Shown here piece after piece: positions 1 to 9,489 of a stretch of DNA of 64,000 nucleotides; positions within the stretch are counted from its first letter, which is position 1, and the number at the start of each line of letters is the position of its first letter. A model generated the notes under the pieces. That model saw nothing but the letters and a program-made list of their open reading frames with translations, was not told the DNA's origin and did no database searches. Position numbers and translations under genes: made by a program. The DNA is from Pseudomonas frederiksbergensis (GTDB taxonomy: Bacteria > Pseudomonadota > Gammaproteobacteria > Pseudomonadales > Pseudomonadaceae): NCBI RefSeq assembly GCF_001952935.1, contig NZ_CP018319.1:1973501-2037500 (forward strand). The letters run 5' to 3'.

Positions 1-22
1 CGGCAGTTTTCAGATCAGACAT
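1..22 (-). CDS. maeB: NADP-dependent malic enzyme, first 7 codons only (partial)
   Basis: The complement of the first 22 bases reads ATG followed by Ser-Asp-Leu-Lys-Thr-Ala, and the frame leaves the window. This matches the N-terminus I remember for the malic enzyme that adjoins the nuclease, rpmE and priA genes in pseudomonads. The identification rests on seven residues plus gene order, so it is tentative. Only a weak purine-rich ribosome site (GGAA) precedes the ATG. The 180 bases between this start and the nuclease stop hold no further gene that I can support. Confidence 0.5.
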
Positions 23-205
23 AGGGGCATTCCGCTTTTTACTGTTGGACAGACGGACCGCCGAGGATACTCGCCTCGCAAAGTCCTCACAAGACTGACC
101 AGTCACCCCTGTCAAGCGCCCGGCCCTACGACTTTGGACCAAGAGCCGCGGAACACAAGGGATTGACTGTTCACAATCGACAGAAAAAATGTCTACAATT
201 TTTTA

Positions 206-1006
206 TCACTGCGCCAGTTGAAGCATCGCCGGGTCGGTCAAGGGCAAAAGCCAGCGCGCCTGCCCTTCTTTCAGTCCGCCACGCCGCGAGCGATCCAGCA
301 CCCAACCACGGGCCTCGATCTGCCTGCCTTTCAGCCGCTCGAGATTCGCCACATCGAACTGCCCCAGCAAATTGGGTGCAACGCGCAATACAACCGAATC
401 CTGCAACTCGATCCAAACCCCGCCGCGATTGCGCTGAACCTTGCTCACACGGCCGCTGAGCACAGCGAAACCGGACGTGTTGATCTGCTCCGCTTTCAGC
501 ACAGGGGATTGACGCCACAACCCGAGCCCGGCCCGACGGGCACTGTGTTCCGCCGCTTGCTGGCAGTCGACCAAATCGACATTCGGCGCGACCGCCACCA
601 GGAAACCGAGCCCTTCAGCAAGCATCTGCGCTTCAAGGTTGGCGCCATCGGCGCCGTAGACATGGGCCAAGGTGCGGCCGTAATGGTCTTTGCTTTCTTT
701 ACCGGGCAGCAAACCGACTCGGCCATCACTGGCAGCCACCAGCGCTTCCAGGCGTTGGCGTGCCGCCACGGCGAACGGCTCGTCGGAGCGGCCTTTCTTG
801 CCCAGCTCCGGCGTATTCAAACCGATCATGCGCACGCTGCGGCCATCGCTCAGGCGTAGCGTGTCACCATCCACCACCCGTTGCACCACAACGGATGACA
901 GCCCGCTCGGCGCCGGGCAGAAGGCCTGGGCACCGGAAAGCCAAATCGCAGACACAAAAAAGGCGCCCGCGAGGGACGCCTTTTTCATCAGCAAGGTAAA
1001 GCCCAT
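206..1006 (-). CDS. Secreted thermonuclease-like (SNase-fold) protein
   Basis: A 266-residue protein with a hydrophobic signal peptide ending near Ala-Gln-Ala, then a staphylococcal-nuclease (TNase-like) domain at about residues 38-155. VVDGDTLRL and the RMIGLNTPE segment are typical of the fold and carry the expected Asp, Arg and Glu active-site positions; a second Arg lies in HYGRTLAHVY. The C-terminal 100 residues resemble an OB-like tail often seen in proteobacterial members. Substrate is unknown, but periplasmic nucleic-acid hydrolysis is plausible. Two starts are possible: ATG at 1006, with a weak TAAGG upstream that overlaps the rpmE stop, or ATG at 988 (MKKASL), which gives a more typical signal peptide. 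A terminator-like hairpin overlaps the second start. Confidence 0.85.
   Translation of the reverse strand: MGFTLLMKKASLAGAFFVSAIWLSGAQAFCPAPSGLSSVVVQRVVDGDTLRLSDGRSVRMIGLNTPELGKKGRSDEPFAVAARQRLEALVAASDGRVGLLPGKESKDHYGRTLAHVYGADGANLEAQMLAEGLGFLVAVAPNVDLVDCQQAAEHSARRAGLGLWRQSPVLKAEQINTSGFAVLSGRVSKVQRNRGGVWIELQDSVVLRVAPNLLGQFDVANLERLKGRQIEARGWVLDRSRRGGLKEGQARWLLPLTDPAMLQLAQ
957..985 (-). terminator. Intrinsic terminator of rpmE, inside the nuclease start region
   Basis: On the minus strand AAAAAGGCG-T-CCC pairs with GGGCGCCTTTTT: 12 base pairs, one bulged T and a four-base loop, followed by a run of T. It lies about 35 bases after the rpmE stop, the normal place for a terminator. It also occupies codons 2-12 of the nuclease gene counted from ATG 988. 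Confidence 0.75.
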
Positions 1007-1020
1007 GGGGCTTTGTAACC

Positions 1021-1251
1021 TTACTCTGCTGCAGCAGCAGGTTTCTTGCCGAAAGCACCGAAACGGTCTGCGAAACGCTGTACACGGCCGCCAGTATCCA
1101 GAGTCTTCTGCTTACCGGTGTAGAACGGGTGGCACTCGTTGCATACGTCAGTACCCAGTGGCTTGCACAGGTTCGAACGAGTTTCGAACTTGTTGCCGCA
1201 GCTGCAAGTTACTTCGATGGTTTCGTACGCTGGATGGATATCGGCTTTCAT
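1021..1251 (-). CDS. rpmE: 50S ribosomal protein L31 (zinc-binding type)
   Basis: A 76-residue protein of the large ribosomal subunit. It starts [19 protein letters not shown] and keeps the zinc ligands of the C+ form: Cys-Ser-Cys near residues 16-18 and Cys-Asn-Glu-Cys near residues 37-40, followed by HPFYTGKQK. The presence of these cysteines points to the zinc-dependent paralog rather than the zinc-free form made under zinc starvation. The C-terminal KKPAAAAE tail is usual in pseudomonads. It is transcribed away from priA, and a strong hairpin terminator follows the stop codon. Confidence 0.97.
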   Translation of the reverse strand: MKADIHPAYETIEVTCSCGNKFETRSNLCKPLGTDVCNECHPFYTGKQKTLDTGGRVQRFADRFGAFGKKPAAAAE

Positions 1252-1412
1252 GGTGTATTCCTCAGGCTAGTGTGCCGCCACTCAACACTATTGTTGAATA
1301 CCGCACATAATTAGGCCGCGGATTCTACCAGACCTTCGCGATCACGCAAGCTGTCCCTTACACCGACCGTCTGCTAGGCTCGCGCCCCAAATGCTGATCA
1401 TCTGCACGCAGA

Positions 1413-1506
1413 CCTGTGGGAGCGGGCTTGCTCGCGAAAGCGTCCTGACAGTCAATGAAGATGCCGACTTTATAGGCCTCTTCGCGGGCAAGCCCGCTCC
1501 CACAGG
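1413..1506. repeat. Family A inverted REP pair
   Basis: The core CCTGTGGGAGCGGGCTTGCT on the left recurs inverted on the right (ending CGCTCCCACAGG), separated by an AT-richer centre. It fills most of the 302-base gap between rpmE and priA, whose promoters must flank it. No gene lies in the gap. Confidence 0.9.
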
Positions 1507-1553
1507 GATTGCGCTCAGCCTTTCTTACTGCCCGCTCAGAGAGAATCCCCCGC

Positions 1554-3773
1554 GTGCCCGACGCCATTTTGCGCCTCGCCCTGCCTTCGCCGCTGCGCCG
1601 TCTGTTCGATTACCGTGCCCCGGCCGGAGTCCTGCGTGCCCAGTTGCAACCTGGCATGCGCCTGCGGGTGCCGTTCGGCCGACGGGAGATGATCGGGATT
1701 CTGGTGGAGGTCACCGACACCAGTGAAGTGCCGGTAGAAAAGCTCAAGCCGGCCCTGGCCCTGCTCGATGCCACACCGCCCCTGCCGCCAGCGCTGTTCA
1801 AGCTGTGCCTGTGGACGTCTCAGTATTACCAGCACAGCCTCGGCGACACTTTGAGCTGGGCGCTGCCGGTGTTGCTGCGTCAGGGGGAACTGGCCGAAGC
1901 ACGGCAGGAACGCTTCTGGTCCGCCGCACCCGGCGCCAGCCTCGATGATCCGCGCATCGCTCGCGCCCCGCGTCAACGTGAGGCCCTGGCGACCCTGGCC
2001 CAGCATCCCCACGGTGTCGCCCATCAGTTGTTGAGCAAACTGATGTTGAGCAAGGACAGCCTGGATTTGCTGCTGGCCAAGAATCTGGTGCAAGTCGAAA
2101 TCCGCAAGCACGCCCCCGACGCCCGCCACGAACACTGGCTGGCGCAACCGGAACTGCCGCTCAACCCCGAGCAACGTGCGGCCTATGAGGCGATTCGCGC
2201 AGGTTTCGACAGTTATCACGCGTTCCTGCTGGCCGGCGTCACCGGCAGCGGCAAGACTGAAGTCTATTTGCAGTTGATCCGCGAAACCCTCGAGGCCGGT
2301 AAACAAGCGCTGGTACTGATCCCGGAAATCAACCTCGGCCCCCAGACCCTGGCGCGCTTCGAGCAGCGTTTCAATGCACGCATCGCGCTGATCCACTCGG
2401 CGGTCAACGACCGCGAGCGCCTCGAAGCCTGGCTCGCCGCCCGGGACGGTGACGCCGACATCATTATCGGCACCCGCTCGGCGCTGTTCACGCCGATGAA
2501 GAACCCCGGCCTGATCATCATCGATGAAGAGCACGACGGTTCCTATAAACAGCAGGAAGGCCTGCGCTATCACGCCCGCGACCTGGCATTGGTGCGCGCC
2601 CGCCAGGAAAACATCCCGATTGTCCTCGGCTCCGCCACGCCGTCGCTGGAAAGCCTGCACAACGCCTACACCGGTCGATACGGGCTCCTACGCCTGAACG
2701 AACGTGCCGGCGGCGCCAAGCAACCACGCTTCTTACGTCTGGACGTGAAAAGTCGTCCGCTGGACAGCGGCATTTCCGGGCCGATGCAGCAGGCCATCGG
2801 CCAGACGCTGGCCGCCGGGCAACAAGTGTTGGTGTTCCTCAACCGTCGCGGTTTTGCCCCGACCTTGCTCTGTCACGACTGCGGCTGGATGTCCGAGTGT
2901 CAGCGCTGCGATGCGCGCATGACCGTGCACCAGCGCTCCGGCGAACTACGCTGCCACCATTGCGGCTACGTCGAACGCGTCCCTCGGCATTGCCCGAAAT
3001 GCGGCAAGGTCGATTTGCGACCCGTCGGCGCCGGCACCGAGCGCGCCGAAGAACGATTGGGGATTTTGTTTCCGGACGTCCCGGTGCTGCGGGTCGACCG
3101 CGATAGCACTTCGCGTAAAGACGCGATGAATCAGCTGTTCGCGACCATACAGAAGGGCCAGCCCTGCATTCTGGTCGGCACGCAAATGCTTGCCAAAGGG
3201 CACCACTTTCCACGGGTGACGCTGGTGTCGATTCTCGATGCCGACGGCGGGCTGTTCTCCGGCGACTTCCGCGCCAGCGAGCGCATGGCGCAGTTGATCG
3301 TCCAGGTGGCCGGGCGTGCGGGCCGGGCTGAAGAGCCGGGCAAAGTGATTATCCAGACGCACCTGGCCGACCATCCGCTGCTGGTGCAGTTGACTGAACA
3401 GGGCTATTTCGCCTTTGCCGAACAGGCGTTGAGCGAACGTCGCTCGGCGGGTCTGCCGCCGTTTGCGCACCTGGCGCTGCTGCGGGCCGAAGCGCACAAA
3501 CCGGGGCAAGCTGAAGGTTTTCTGGATGAGGCGTGCAGCGAGGCCGAGCGTTTGCTGGCCGAACAGCACCTGACCGGGATTGAACTGCTAGGGCCGGTAC
3601 CGGCACCGATGGAACGCCGGGCCGGGCGTTATCGTGCGCAGTTGTTGCTGCAAGCGACGGCCCGGGCGCCGTTGCATCGACTATTAAGCAGCTGGCTGCT
3701 GGTGTTGGAGCAGATGCCGAGTGGGCGGGCGGTGCGCTGGTCGCTGGATGTCGATCCTGTGGATTTGTATTGA
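1554..3773 (+). CDS. priA: Primosomal protein N', replication restart helicase PriA
   Basis: PriA is the 3'-to-5' superfamily 2 helicase that recognises abandoned forks and reloads the DnaB helicase. The protein has 739 residues from a GTG start (VPDAILRLALPSPL), which matches the family N-terminus; an upstream ATG at 1509 would add 15 residues that read through the preceding repeat. An N-terminal 3'-DNA binding domain is followed by Walker A GVTGSGKT at residues 228-235 and a DEEH box at about 324. Four pairs of cysteines between about residues 440 and 485 form the two zinc sites. Helicase motifs such as LVGTQMLAKGHHF and VAGRAGRAE follow. Full family length. Confidence 0.97.
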   Translation: MPDAILRLALPSPLRRLFDYRAPAGVLRAQLQPGMRLRVPFGRREMIGILVEVTDTSEVPVEKLKPALALLDATPPLPPALFKLCLWTSQYYQHSLGDTLSWALPVLLRQGELAEARQERFWSAAPGASLDDPRIARAPRQREALATLAQHPHGVAHQLLSKLMLSKDSLDLLLAKNLVQVEIRKHAPDARHEHWLAQPELPLNPEQRAAYEAIRAGFDSYHAFLLAGVTGSGKTEVYLQLIRETLEAGKQALVLIPEINLGPQTLARFEQRFNARIALIHSAVNDRERLEAWLAARDGDADIIIGTRSALFTPMKNPGLIIIDEEHDGSYKQQEGLRYHARDLALVRARQENIPIVLGSATPSLESLHNAYTGRYGLLRLNERAGGAKQPRFLRLDVKSRPLDSGISGPMQQAIGQTLAAGQQVLVFLNRRGFAPTLLCHDCGWMSECQRCDARMTVHQRSGELRCHHCGYVERVPRHCPKCGKVDLRPVGAGTERAEERLGILFPDVPVLRVDRDSTSRKDAMNQLFATIQKGQPCILVGTQMLAKGHHFPRVTLVSILDADGGLFSGDFRASERMAQLIVQVAGRAGRAEEPGKVIIQTHLADHPLLVQLTEQGYFAFAEQALSERRSAGLPPFAHLALLRAEAHKPGQAEGFLDEACSEAERLLAEQHLTGIELLGPVPAPMERRAGRYRAQLLLQATARAPLHRLLSSWLLVLEQMPSGRAVRWSLDVDPVDLY

Positions 3774-3785
3774 TTTCAAAATCGC

Positions 3786-3880
3786 CATCGCGAGCAGGCT
3801 CGCTCCCACAATGGGTCTGTGGTGTTCATTGGTTTGGTGATTGACGCCTATCCCCTGTGGGAGCGAGCCTGCTCGCGATG
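3786..3880. repeat. Family A inverted REP pair with perfect 25-base arms
   Basis: CATCGCGAGCAGGCTCGCTC(CCACA) at 3786-3810 is exactly complementary to 3856-3880, around a 45-base spacer. It sits just after priA and may end its transcript. Confidence 0.9.
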
Positions 3881-4012
3881 GGGCCCGATTTGTCACCACA
3901 TATCCATAACCAGCCCGCTATAGTTGGCAAGCCCGTCTTCGCAACGGATAATGCCCAGTTTTTCCACTAGCGCATCCAGGCGCCGCCGCGCTTGCGGTCG
4001 AAAGAGAACACC

Positions 4013-5749
4013 ATGAAAGACACCATTCGCCAGCTGATCCAACAAGCCATCACCCAACTCGTCAACGAAGGTGTGTTGCCTGAAGGCCTGTCGCCGGCGA
4101 TCCAGGTGGAAAACTCCCGCGACAAGACTCACGGCGATTTCGCCAGCAACATCGCCATGATGCTGGCCAAGCCGGCTGGCATGAAGCCGCGCGACCTGGC
4201 AGAGAAAATCATCGCCGCGCTGCCGGCTGACGAAAACGTCACCAAGACCGAAATCGCCGGCCCAGGTTTCCTGAACTTCTTCCAGAACACCCAGGCCCTG
4301 GCCACTCGCCTGGACGCTGCTCTGGCCGACGATCATATCGGCGTGCGCAAGGCGGGTCCGGTGCAGCGCACTGTCGTCGACCTGTCGGCACCGAACCTGG
4401 CCAAAGAGATGCACGTCGGCCACTTGCGCTCGACCATCATCGGCGACGGTGTGGCCCGGGTCCTGGAATTCCTCGGCGACGAAGTGATCCGTCAGAACCA
4501 CGTCGGCGACTGGGGCACCCAGTTCGGCATGCTGATGGCGTATCTGCAGGAAAACCCGATCACCAGCGACGAGCTGTCGGACCTGGAAAACTTCTACCGC
4601 GCCGCCAAGCAACGCTTCGACGAATCCGAAGAGTTTGCCGATCGCGCCCGTGGCCTGGTGGTCAAGCTGCAAGCCGGCGACCCGGACTGCCTGGCGCTGT
4701 GGACCAAGTTCAAAGACATCTCGCTGTCGCACTGCCAGAAAATCTACGAACTGCTGAACGTCAAACTGACCATGGCTGACGTGATGGGCGAAAGCGCCTA
4801 CAACGACGACCTGATCAACGTAGTCAACGACCTCAAGGCCGCCGGCCTGCTGGTCGAAAGCAACGGCGCCCAGTGCGTGTTCCTCGACGAGTTCAAGAAC
4901 GCCGACGGCGACCCGCTGCCGGTGATCATCGTCAAGGCTGACGGCGGTTACCTCTACGCCACCACCGACCTGGCGGCCGTGCGTTACCGCAGCGGTGTGC
5001 TGAAGGCCGATCGTGCGCTGTACTTCGTCGACCAGCGCCAGGCCCTGCACTTCCAGCAAGTGTTCCAGGTCGCGCGCCTGGCCGGCTTCGTGACGCACCC
5101 GATGGAAATGGAACACATGGGCTTCGGCACCATGAACGGCGCCGATGGCCGTCCGTTCAAGACCCGTGACGGCGGCACCGTGAAGCTGATCGACCTGCTG
5201 ACCGAAGCCCAGGAGCGTGCCTACAACCTGGTGAAAGAAAAGAACCCGGAACTTGCCGAAGACGAACTGCGCAACATCGCCAAGGTCGTGGGCATTGGCG
5301 CGGTGAAATACGCCGACCTGTCCAAGCATCGCACCAGCGACTACAGCTTCAACTTCGACCTGATGCTGAACTTCGAAGGCAACACCGCACCGTACCTGCT
5401 GTACGCCTACACCCGCGTGGCCGGCGTGTTCCGCAAACTCGGCAAGGACTTCAGCGAAGTCGAAGGCCAGATCGTCCTCGAAGCCCCGCACGAACACGAA
5501 CTGGCGGCGAAGCTCGCGCAGTTCGGCGAAGTGCTGAACAACGTGTCCGACAAAGGCACGCCGCACATTCTGTGCACCTACCTGTACGATGTCGCCGGCC
5601 TGTTCTCCAGTTTCTACGAGAACTGCCCGATCCTCAGCGCCGAGACCCCGGCACAAATGCAGAGCCGCCTGCGCCTCGCCGCGCTGACCGGTCGCACTCT
5701 CAAGCAAGGCCTGGAACTCTTGGGCCTGGAAACTCTGGAGCGTATGTAA
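4013..5749 (+). CDS. argS: Arginyl-tRNA synthetase
   Basis: Class I aminoacyl-tRNA synthetase that charges tRNA-Arg in the cytoplasm. The 578-residue protein starts [13 protein letters not shown]; the longer frame upstream lacks support. The N-terminal additional domain covers residues 1-100. The HIGH-type signature HVGH is at residues 134-137, followed by [14 protein letters not shown]. As in other ArgRS of this type there is no canonical KMSKS; the equivalent segment is [11 protein letters not shown]. The C-terminal anticodon-binding domain contains YLLYAYTRV and ends LGLETLERM. The SPOR-domain gene begins two bases after the stop, so the two are very likely co-transcribed. Confidence 0.98.
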   Translation: MKDTIRQLIQQAITQLVNEGVLPEGLSPAIQVENSRDKTHGDFASNIAMMLAKPAGMKPRDLAEKIIAALPADENVTKTEIAGPGFLNFFQNTQALATRLDAALADDHIGVRKAGPVQRTVVDLSAPNLAKEMHVGHLRSTIIGDGVARVLEFLGDEVIRQNHVGDWGTQFGMLMAYLQENPITSDELSDLENFYRAAKQRFDESEEFADRARGLVVKLQAGDPDCLALWTKFKDISLSHCQKIYELLNVKLTMADVMGESAYNDDLINVVNDLKAAGLLVESNGAQCVFLDEFKNADGDPLPVIIVKADGGYLYATTDLAAVRYRSGVLKADRALYFVDQRQALHFQQVFQVARLAGFVTHPMEMEHMGFGTMNGADGRPFKTRDGGTVKLIDLLTEAQERAYNLVKEKNPELAEDELRNIAKVVGIGAVKYADLSKHRTSDYSFNFDLMLNFEGNTAPYLLYAYTRVAGVFRKLGKDFSEVEGQIVLEAPHEHELAAKLAQFGEVLNNVSDKGTPHILCTYLYDVAGLFSSFYENCPILSAETPAQMQSRLRLAALTGRTLKQGLELLGLETLERM

Positions 5750-5750
5750 G

Positions 5751-6455
5751 TTGGCTGCCAAGAAAAAACCAGCACCCAAGCGTGGCGCCAGCCGTTACCA
5801 AGCTCCTGCAAAGCAACCGATCCCGGGTTGGCTGTGGATGGCCATCGGCCTGACGGTCGGCGCTTTTCTGGTGTTCCTGATGAAACTGGAACCGGGCAAG
5901 GGTAGCGAGAGCGTCAAGCGCGAGAAGGTCGAGCAGCAGAAAGCCAAGATCGCCGAGGCCAACAAGACCCCGCCGAGCCCGACGCAACCGGTGAAGCCGA
6001 AGTACGACTTCTACACGTTGCTGCCGGAATCGGAAGTCATCGTGCCGCCGGATGCGGTGCCGGAGAAAACCCTGCCGACGCCGCAAGTGCCGGCCATTCC
6101 GACGACACCGGTTACGCCCGAGCAAGCGGCGAAGATCGATACCGCACGGGCTCAGGCCGCCCTGGCCGGGATTACCCCGCCGCCAGCGCCACCGGTGTCC
6201 AAAGCGGCGCCGGTGACCAAGTTCTTCCTGCAGGCCGGTTCGTTCCGCAAGGAAGCTGATGCGGACAAGGTTCGGGCCCAGATCATCCTGCTCGGTCAGG
6301 CGGTAGCGGTTGAATCCGGCACCGTGAAGGACGAAACCTGGTATCGAGTGCTGGTTGGTCCGTTCAGTAATCGCGAACAACTGACCACCGCCCAGAAACA
6401 ACTGGCTGGCAGCGGGTTCAGCAACCTGTTGTTACAACAACGCCAAAGCCGCTAA
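5751..6455 (+). CDS. SPOR-domain inner-membrane protein (FtsN-like)
   Basis: A 234-residue bitopic protein. A basic cytoplasmic N-terminus (AAKKKPAPKRGASRY) precedes one membrane helix at about residues 24-45, then a long Pro/Lys/Thr-rich periplasmic linker, and a SPOR domain at about 155-230 (FFLQAGSFRKEADADKVRAQ and WYRVLVGPF). SPOR domains bind denuded septal peptidoglycan, so a role at the division site is likely; the layout is FtsN-like, but the sequence alone does not show it is the essential FtsN. The start is TTG at 5751, directly after argS, and this fits the frame and the conserved Lys-rich N-terminus. An argS-SPOR-hslVU order is usual in pseudomonads. Confidence 0.9.
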   Translation: MAAKKKPAPKRGASRYQAPAKQPIPGWLWMAIGLTVGAFLVFLMKLEPGKGSESVKREKVEQQKAKIAEANKTPPSPTQPVKPKYDFYTLLPESEVIVPPDAVPEKTLPTPQVPAIPTTPVTPEQAAKIDTARAQAALAGITPPPAPPVSKAAPVTKFFLQAGSFRKEADADKVRAQIILLGQAVAVESGTVKDETWYRVLVGPFSNREQLTTAQKQLAGSGFSNLLLQQRQSR

Positions 6456-6462
6456 CCCTTCA

Positions 6463-6576
6463 TGATCGTTCCCACGCGCAGCAAAGGAATGCAGCCCGGG
6501 ACGCTCCGCGTCCTTTCCAGAGCTGGAACGCGGAGCGTCCCTTGAGGCATTCCCACGCAGAGCGTGGGAACGATCA
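6463..6576. repeat. Family C inverted repeat
   Basis: Begins TGATCGTTCCCACGCGC and ends GCGTGGGAACGATCA, with an inner inverted GGACGCTCCGCGTCC-type pair. It is the first of eight such elements in the window. It lies in the 404-base SPOR-hslV gap with a family B element and a heat-shock promoter. Confidence 0.88.
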
Positions 6577-6592
6577 ATAAACAGCCTGCTTT

Positions 6593-6727
6593 TGTGGCGA
6601 GGGAGCTTGCTCCCGCTGGAGTGCGCAGCACTCCCAAATCCGGCCACCGCGATCCGTCAGACGGACCGCGGAGGCTGGGTTTACGACTGCTTCGCAGCCG
6701 AGCGGGAGCAAGCTCCCTCGCCACAGG
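6593..6727. repeat. Family B inverted repeat pair
   Basis: TGTGGCGAGGGAGCTTGCTC recurs inverted at the right end (GAGCAAGCTCCCTCGCCACA). Inner parts contain GCAGCACTCCC and a short GACGGACCGCGG segment. No coding sequence is credible here. Confidence 0.88.
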
Positions 6728-6787
6728 AACTCACCCGTCCCCTTCTTTGCCACTGACACACCGCTCGTCCCCTCTCCCTTCCTGCAG

Positions 6788-6814
6788 TTGAAATCCTCTC
6801 CACCACCCCCATAT
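6788..6814 (+). promoter_or_regulatory. Sigma-32 (RpoH) heat-shock promoter of hslVU
   Basis: TTGAAA (6788-6793), 13 bases, then CCCCATAT (6807-6814) closely matches the RpoH consensus TTGAAA / CCCCATnT with allowed spacing. Transcription should start near 6822, about 38 bases before hslV. hslVU is a classic heat-shock operon. Confidence 0.8.
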
Positions 6815-6859
6815 GAGTTGGCATAAGGCATTTTCGCCCCGCTGCGTGGAGACTCTCCC

Positions 6860-7390
6860 TTGACCACCATCGTTTCAGTTCGCCGCCACGGCAAAGTCGT
6901 CATGGGCGGCGACGGCCAGGTTTCTCTGGGCAATACCGTTATGAAAGGCAACGCGAAGAAAGTTCGCCGCCTGTACCACGGCCAAGTGATCGCCGGTTTT
7001 GCCGGGGCCACCGCTGACGCCTTCACCCTCTTCGAGCGCTTCGAAGGCCAGCTTGAGAAACATCAGGGCCACCTGGTTCGCGCCGCTGTCGAACTCGCCA
7101 AAGAATGGCGCACTGACCGCTCCCTCAGCCGCCTCGAGGCCATGCTCGCGGTCGCGAACAAAGACGCTTCTCTGATCATCACCGGCAACGGCGACGTGGT
7201 CGAACCTGAAGAAGGTCTGATCGCCATGGGTTCCGGTGGCGGTTACGCCCAGGCTGCCGCCAGCGCGCTGCTGAAGAAAACCGACCTGTCGGCCCGGGAA
7301 ATCGTCGAAACCGCCCTCGGCATCGCCGGCGACATCTGTGTATTCACCAACCACACCTTCACCATTGAGGAGCAGGACCTCGCTGAGTAA
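6860..7390 (+). CDS. hslV: ATP-dependent protease proteolytic subunit HslV (ClpQ)
   Basis: The peptidase half of the HslVU (ClpQY) proteasome-like protease, a cytoplasmic double hexamer. The protein has 176 residues. Removal of the initiator residue leaves TTIVSVRR, exposing the N-terminal threonine nucleophile; GGDGQVSLG and the [11 protein letters not shown] region are typical. The start codon is TTG at 6860, supported by GGAG eight bases upstream and by the need for Thr at position 2. It is followed by hslU after 54 bases and driven by a sigma-32 promoter. Confidence 0.97.
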   Translation: MTTIVSVRRHGKVVMGGDGQVSLGNTVMKGNAKKVRRLYHGQVIAGFAGATADAFTLFERFEGQLEKHQGHLVRAAVELAKEWRTDRSLSRLEAMLAVANKDASLIITGNGDVVEPEEGLIAMGSGGGYAQAAASALLKKTDLSAREIVETALGIAGDICVFTNHTFTIEEQDLAE

Positions 7391-7444
7391 GCCTGTCTTG
7401 GCCACCACGCCACGGCTCACTTTTACCTGAGGACCGCCAATACT

Positions 7445-8785
7445 ATGTCCATGACTCCCCGTGAAATCGTCCACGAACTCAATCGCCATATCATCGGCCA
7501 GGACGATGCCAAGCGCGCCGTCGCCATCGCGCTGCGTAACCGCTGGCGCCGGATGCAGCTGCCTGAAGAGCTGCGCGTTGAAGTCACGCCAAAAAACATC
7601 CTGATGATCGGCCCGACCGGTGTCGGTAAAACCGAGATTGCCCGTCGTCTGGCGAAACTGGCCAACGCGCCGTTCATCAAGGTCGAAGCGACCAAGTTCA
7701 CCGAAGTCGGCTATGTCGGCCGCGACGTTGAATCGATCATTCGTGACCTGGCCGACGCGGCGATCAAGCTGCTGCGCGAACAGGAAATGACCAAGGTTCG
7801 CCACCGCGCCGAAGACGCCGCCGAAGATCGCATCCTCGACGCCCTGCTGCCACCGGCACGCATGGGTTTCAGCAACGAAGACGCCGGATCGTCCGCTGAC
7901 TCCAACACCCGCCAACTGTTCCGCAAGCGCCTGCGCGAAGGTCAGCTGGATGACAAAGAGATCGAAATCGAAGTCGCCGAAGTGACCGGTGTCGATATCT
8001 CCGCGCCACCGGGCATGGAAGAGATGACCAACCAGTTGCAGAGCCTGTTCGCCAATATGGGCAAGGGCAAACGCAAGAGCCGCAAGATCAAGGTCAAGGA
8101 AGCGCTGAAACTGGTGCGCGACGAAGAAGCCGGTCGCCTGGTCAACGAAGAAGAGTTGAAGGCCAAGGCACTGGAAGCGGTCGAGCAGCACGGCATCGTG
8201 TTCATCGACGAAATCGACAAAGTCGCCAAGCGCGGCAATTCCGGTGGCGTCGACGTCTCCCGTGAAGGCGTACAGCGCGACTTGCTGCCACTGATCGAAG
8301 GCTGCACCGTCAACACCAAACTGGGCATGGTCAAGACCGACCACATCCTGTTCATCGCGTCCGGTGCATTCCACCTGAGCAAGCCGAGCGATCTGGTGCC
8401 AGAGCTGCAAGGTCGCCTGCCGATTCGTGTCGAACTCAAGGCGCTGACGCCTGAAGATTTCGAACGCATTCTCAGCGAGCCGCACGCGTCGCTCACCGAG
8501 CAGTATTGCGCCCTGCTGAAAACCGAAGGCCTGGTGATCGAGTTCCAGCCGGACGGCATCAAGCGCATTGCCGAAATCGCCTGGCAGGTCAACGAGAAGA
8601 CCGAGAACATCGGTGCCCGCCGCCTGCACACGCTGCTTGAGCGCCTGCTTGAAGAGGTGTCGTTCAGCGCCGGCGATCTGGCCAGCGCCCACGACGAAAA
8701 GGCGATCCTGATCGACGCCGAATACGTCAACAGCCACTTGGGCGAATTGGCGCAGAACGAAGACCTGTCCCGTTATATCCTGTAG
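7445..8785 (+). CDS. hslU: ATP-dependent protease ATPase subunit HslU (ClpY)
   Basis: AAA+ unfoldase that feeds substrates to HslV. The 446-residue protein starts [19 protein letters not shown]. Walker A is GPTGVGKT at residues 56-63. The inserted I domain spans roughly residues 110-240, and Walker B (VFIDEIDK) lies just after it. The pore motif GYVGRDVES, sensor region [11 protein letters not shown] and the C-terminal tail ending LSRYIL, which docks into HslV, are all present. Full length with no defects. Confidence 0.98.
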   Translation: MSMTPREIVHELNRHIIGQDDAKRAVAIALRNRWRRMQLPEELRVEVTPKNILMIGPTGVGKTEIARRLAKLANAPFIKVEATKFTEVGYVGRDVESIIRDLADAAIKLLREQEMTKVRHRAEDAAEDRILDALLPPARMGFSNEDAGSSADSNTRQLFRKRLREGQLDDKEIEIEVAEVTGVDISAPPGMEEMTNQLQSLFANMGKGKRKSRKIKVKEALKLVRDEEAGRLVNEEELKAKALEAVEQHGIVFIDEIDKVAKRGNSGGVDVSREGVQRDLLPLIEGCTVNTKLGMVKTDHILFIASGAFHLSKPSDLVPELQGRLPIRVELKALTPEDFERILSEPHASLTEQYCALLKTEGLVIEFQPDGIKRIAEIAWQVNEKTENIGARRLHTLLERLLEEVSFSAGDLASAHDEKAILIDAEYVNSHLGELAQNEDLSRYIL

Positions 8786-8810
8786 GTCACATTCTGTGTG
8801 AGCGGGCTTC

Positions 8811-8945
8811 TGTGGCGAGGGAGCTTGCTCCCGCTGGGTCGCGAAGCGGCCCCAAAATCGGCGAATGCGGTTTATCAGCAAGACCCCATTCGCCGGATTT
8901 ACGACTGCTGCGCAGCCGAGCGGGAGCAAGCTCCCTCGCCACAGG
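8811..8945. repeat. Family B inverted repeat pair
   Basis: TGTGGCGAGGGAGCTTGCTC at the left is inverted at the right (GAGCAAGCTCCCTCGCCACA), just after hslU. The longest frame over this stretch would fuse it to the DUF971 gene and is not real coding sequence. Confidence 0.88.
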
Positions 8946-8991
8946 ATCACCCGCCGACACAGGGCCTCCATTAAGACGGACGACCGGCCCC

Positions 8992-9372
8992 ATGACGACC
9001 CAACTCCCCACCGACATCAAACTGCACAAAGCCTCGAAAACCCTGTCGCTGAAATATGCGTCCGGCGAGGAACATCACCTGCCCGCCGAGTTCCTGCGCG
9101 TGCACTCTCCTTCCGCCGAGGTCCAGGGCCACGGCAAACCTATCCTGCAATTTGGCAAGATCGGCGTAGGCCTGACCAAGGTCGAACCGGCCGGTCAGTA
9201 CGCACTGAAATTGACCTTCGACGACGGCCACGACAGCGGCCTGTTCACTTGGGAATATCTGTACCAGTTGGGCGTGCGCCAAGAGGATCTCTGGAACGAT
9301 TATCTTGCCGAACTCAAAGCCGCCGGAAAGACCCGCGACCCGAACGAATCCATCGTCAAGCTGATGCTCTAA
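8992..9372 (+). CDS. DUF971 (gamma-butyrobetaine hydroxylase N-terminal-like) protein
   Basis: A 126-residue stand-alone DUF971 domain protein. The ATG at 8992 (MTTQLPTDIKLHKASKTLSLKY) is chosen because the upstream frame only reads through a repeat. Typical segments are LPAEFLRVHSPSAEVQGHG, GKIGVGLTKVEPAGQYALKL and FDDGHDSGLFTWEYLYQLG. The same fold forms the N-terminal zinc-binding domain of gamma-butyrobetaine hydroxylase and occurs in some iron-sulfur assembly proteins; the function of the stand-alone form is not established. It stands between hslVU and the pha genes with no obvious operon partner. Confidence 0.88.
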   Translation: MTTQLPTDIKLHKASKTLSLKYASGEEHHLPAEFLRVHSPSAEVQGHGKPILQFGKIGVGLTKVEPAGQYALKLTFDDGHDSGLFTWEYLYQLGVRQEDLWNDYLAELKAAGKTRDPNESIVKLML

Positions 9373-9489
9373 CTCGGGCCTCTCGCTCATTAGAAGGCAT
9401 TTTCTAATTCCATCTGTTTGAATGCTCCGCTTTCGGGTCAACGATTGGCCTGCTTGCGAAAAAAATTAAACTCGGGTAACCAATGGAGC

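Noticed and set aside
3893..5779. 628-codon open frame antisense to argS
   Set aside because: Shadow frame rich in Gln, Val and His with no motif; argS is unambiguous.
6875..8971. 698-codon open frame on the minus strand across hslV and hslU
   Set aside because: It is the antisense shadow of two certain genes in GC-rich DNA, has no recognisable domain, and its first part reads through a family B repeat.
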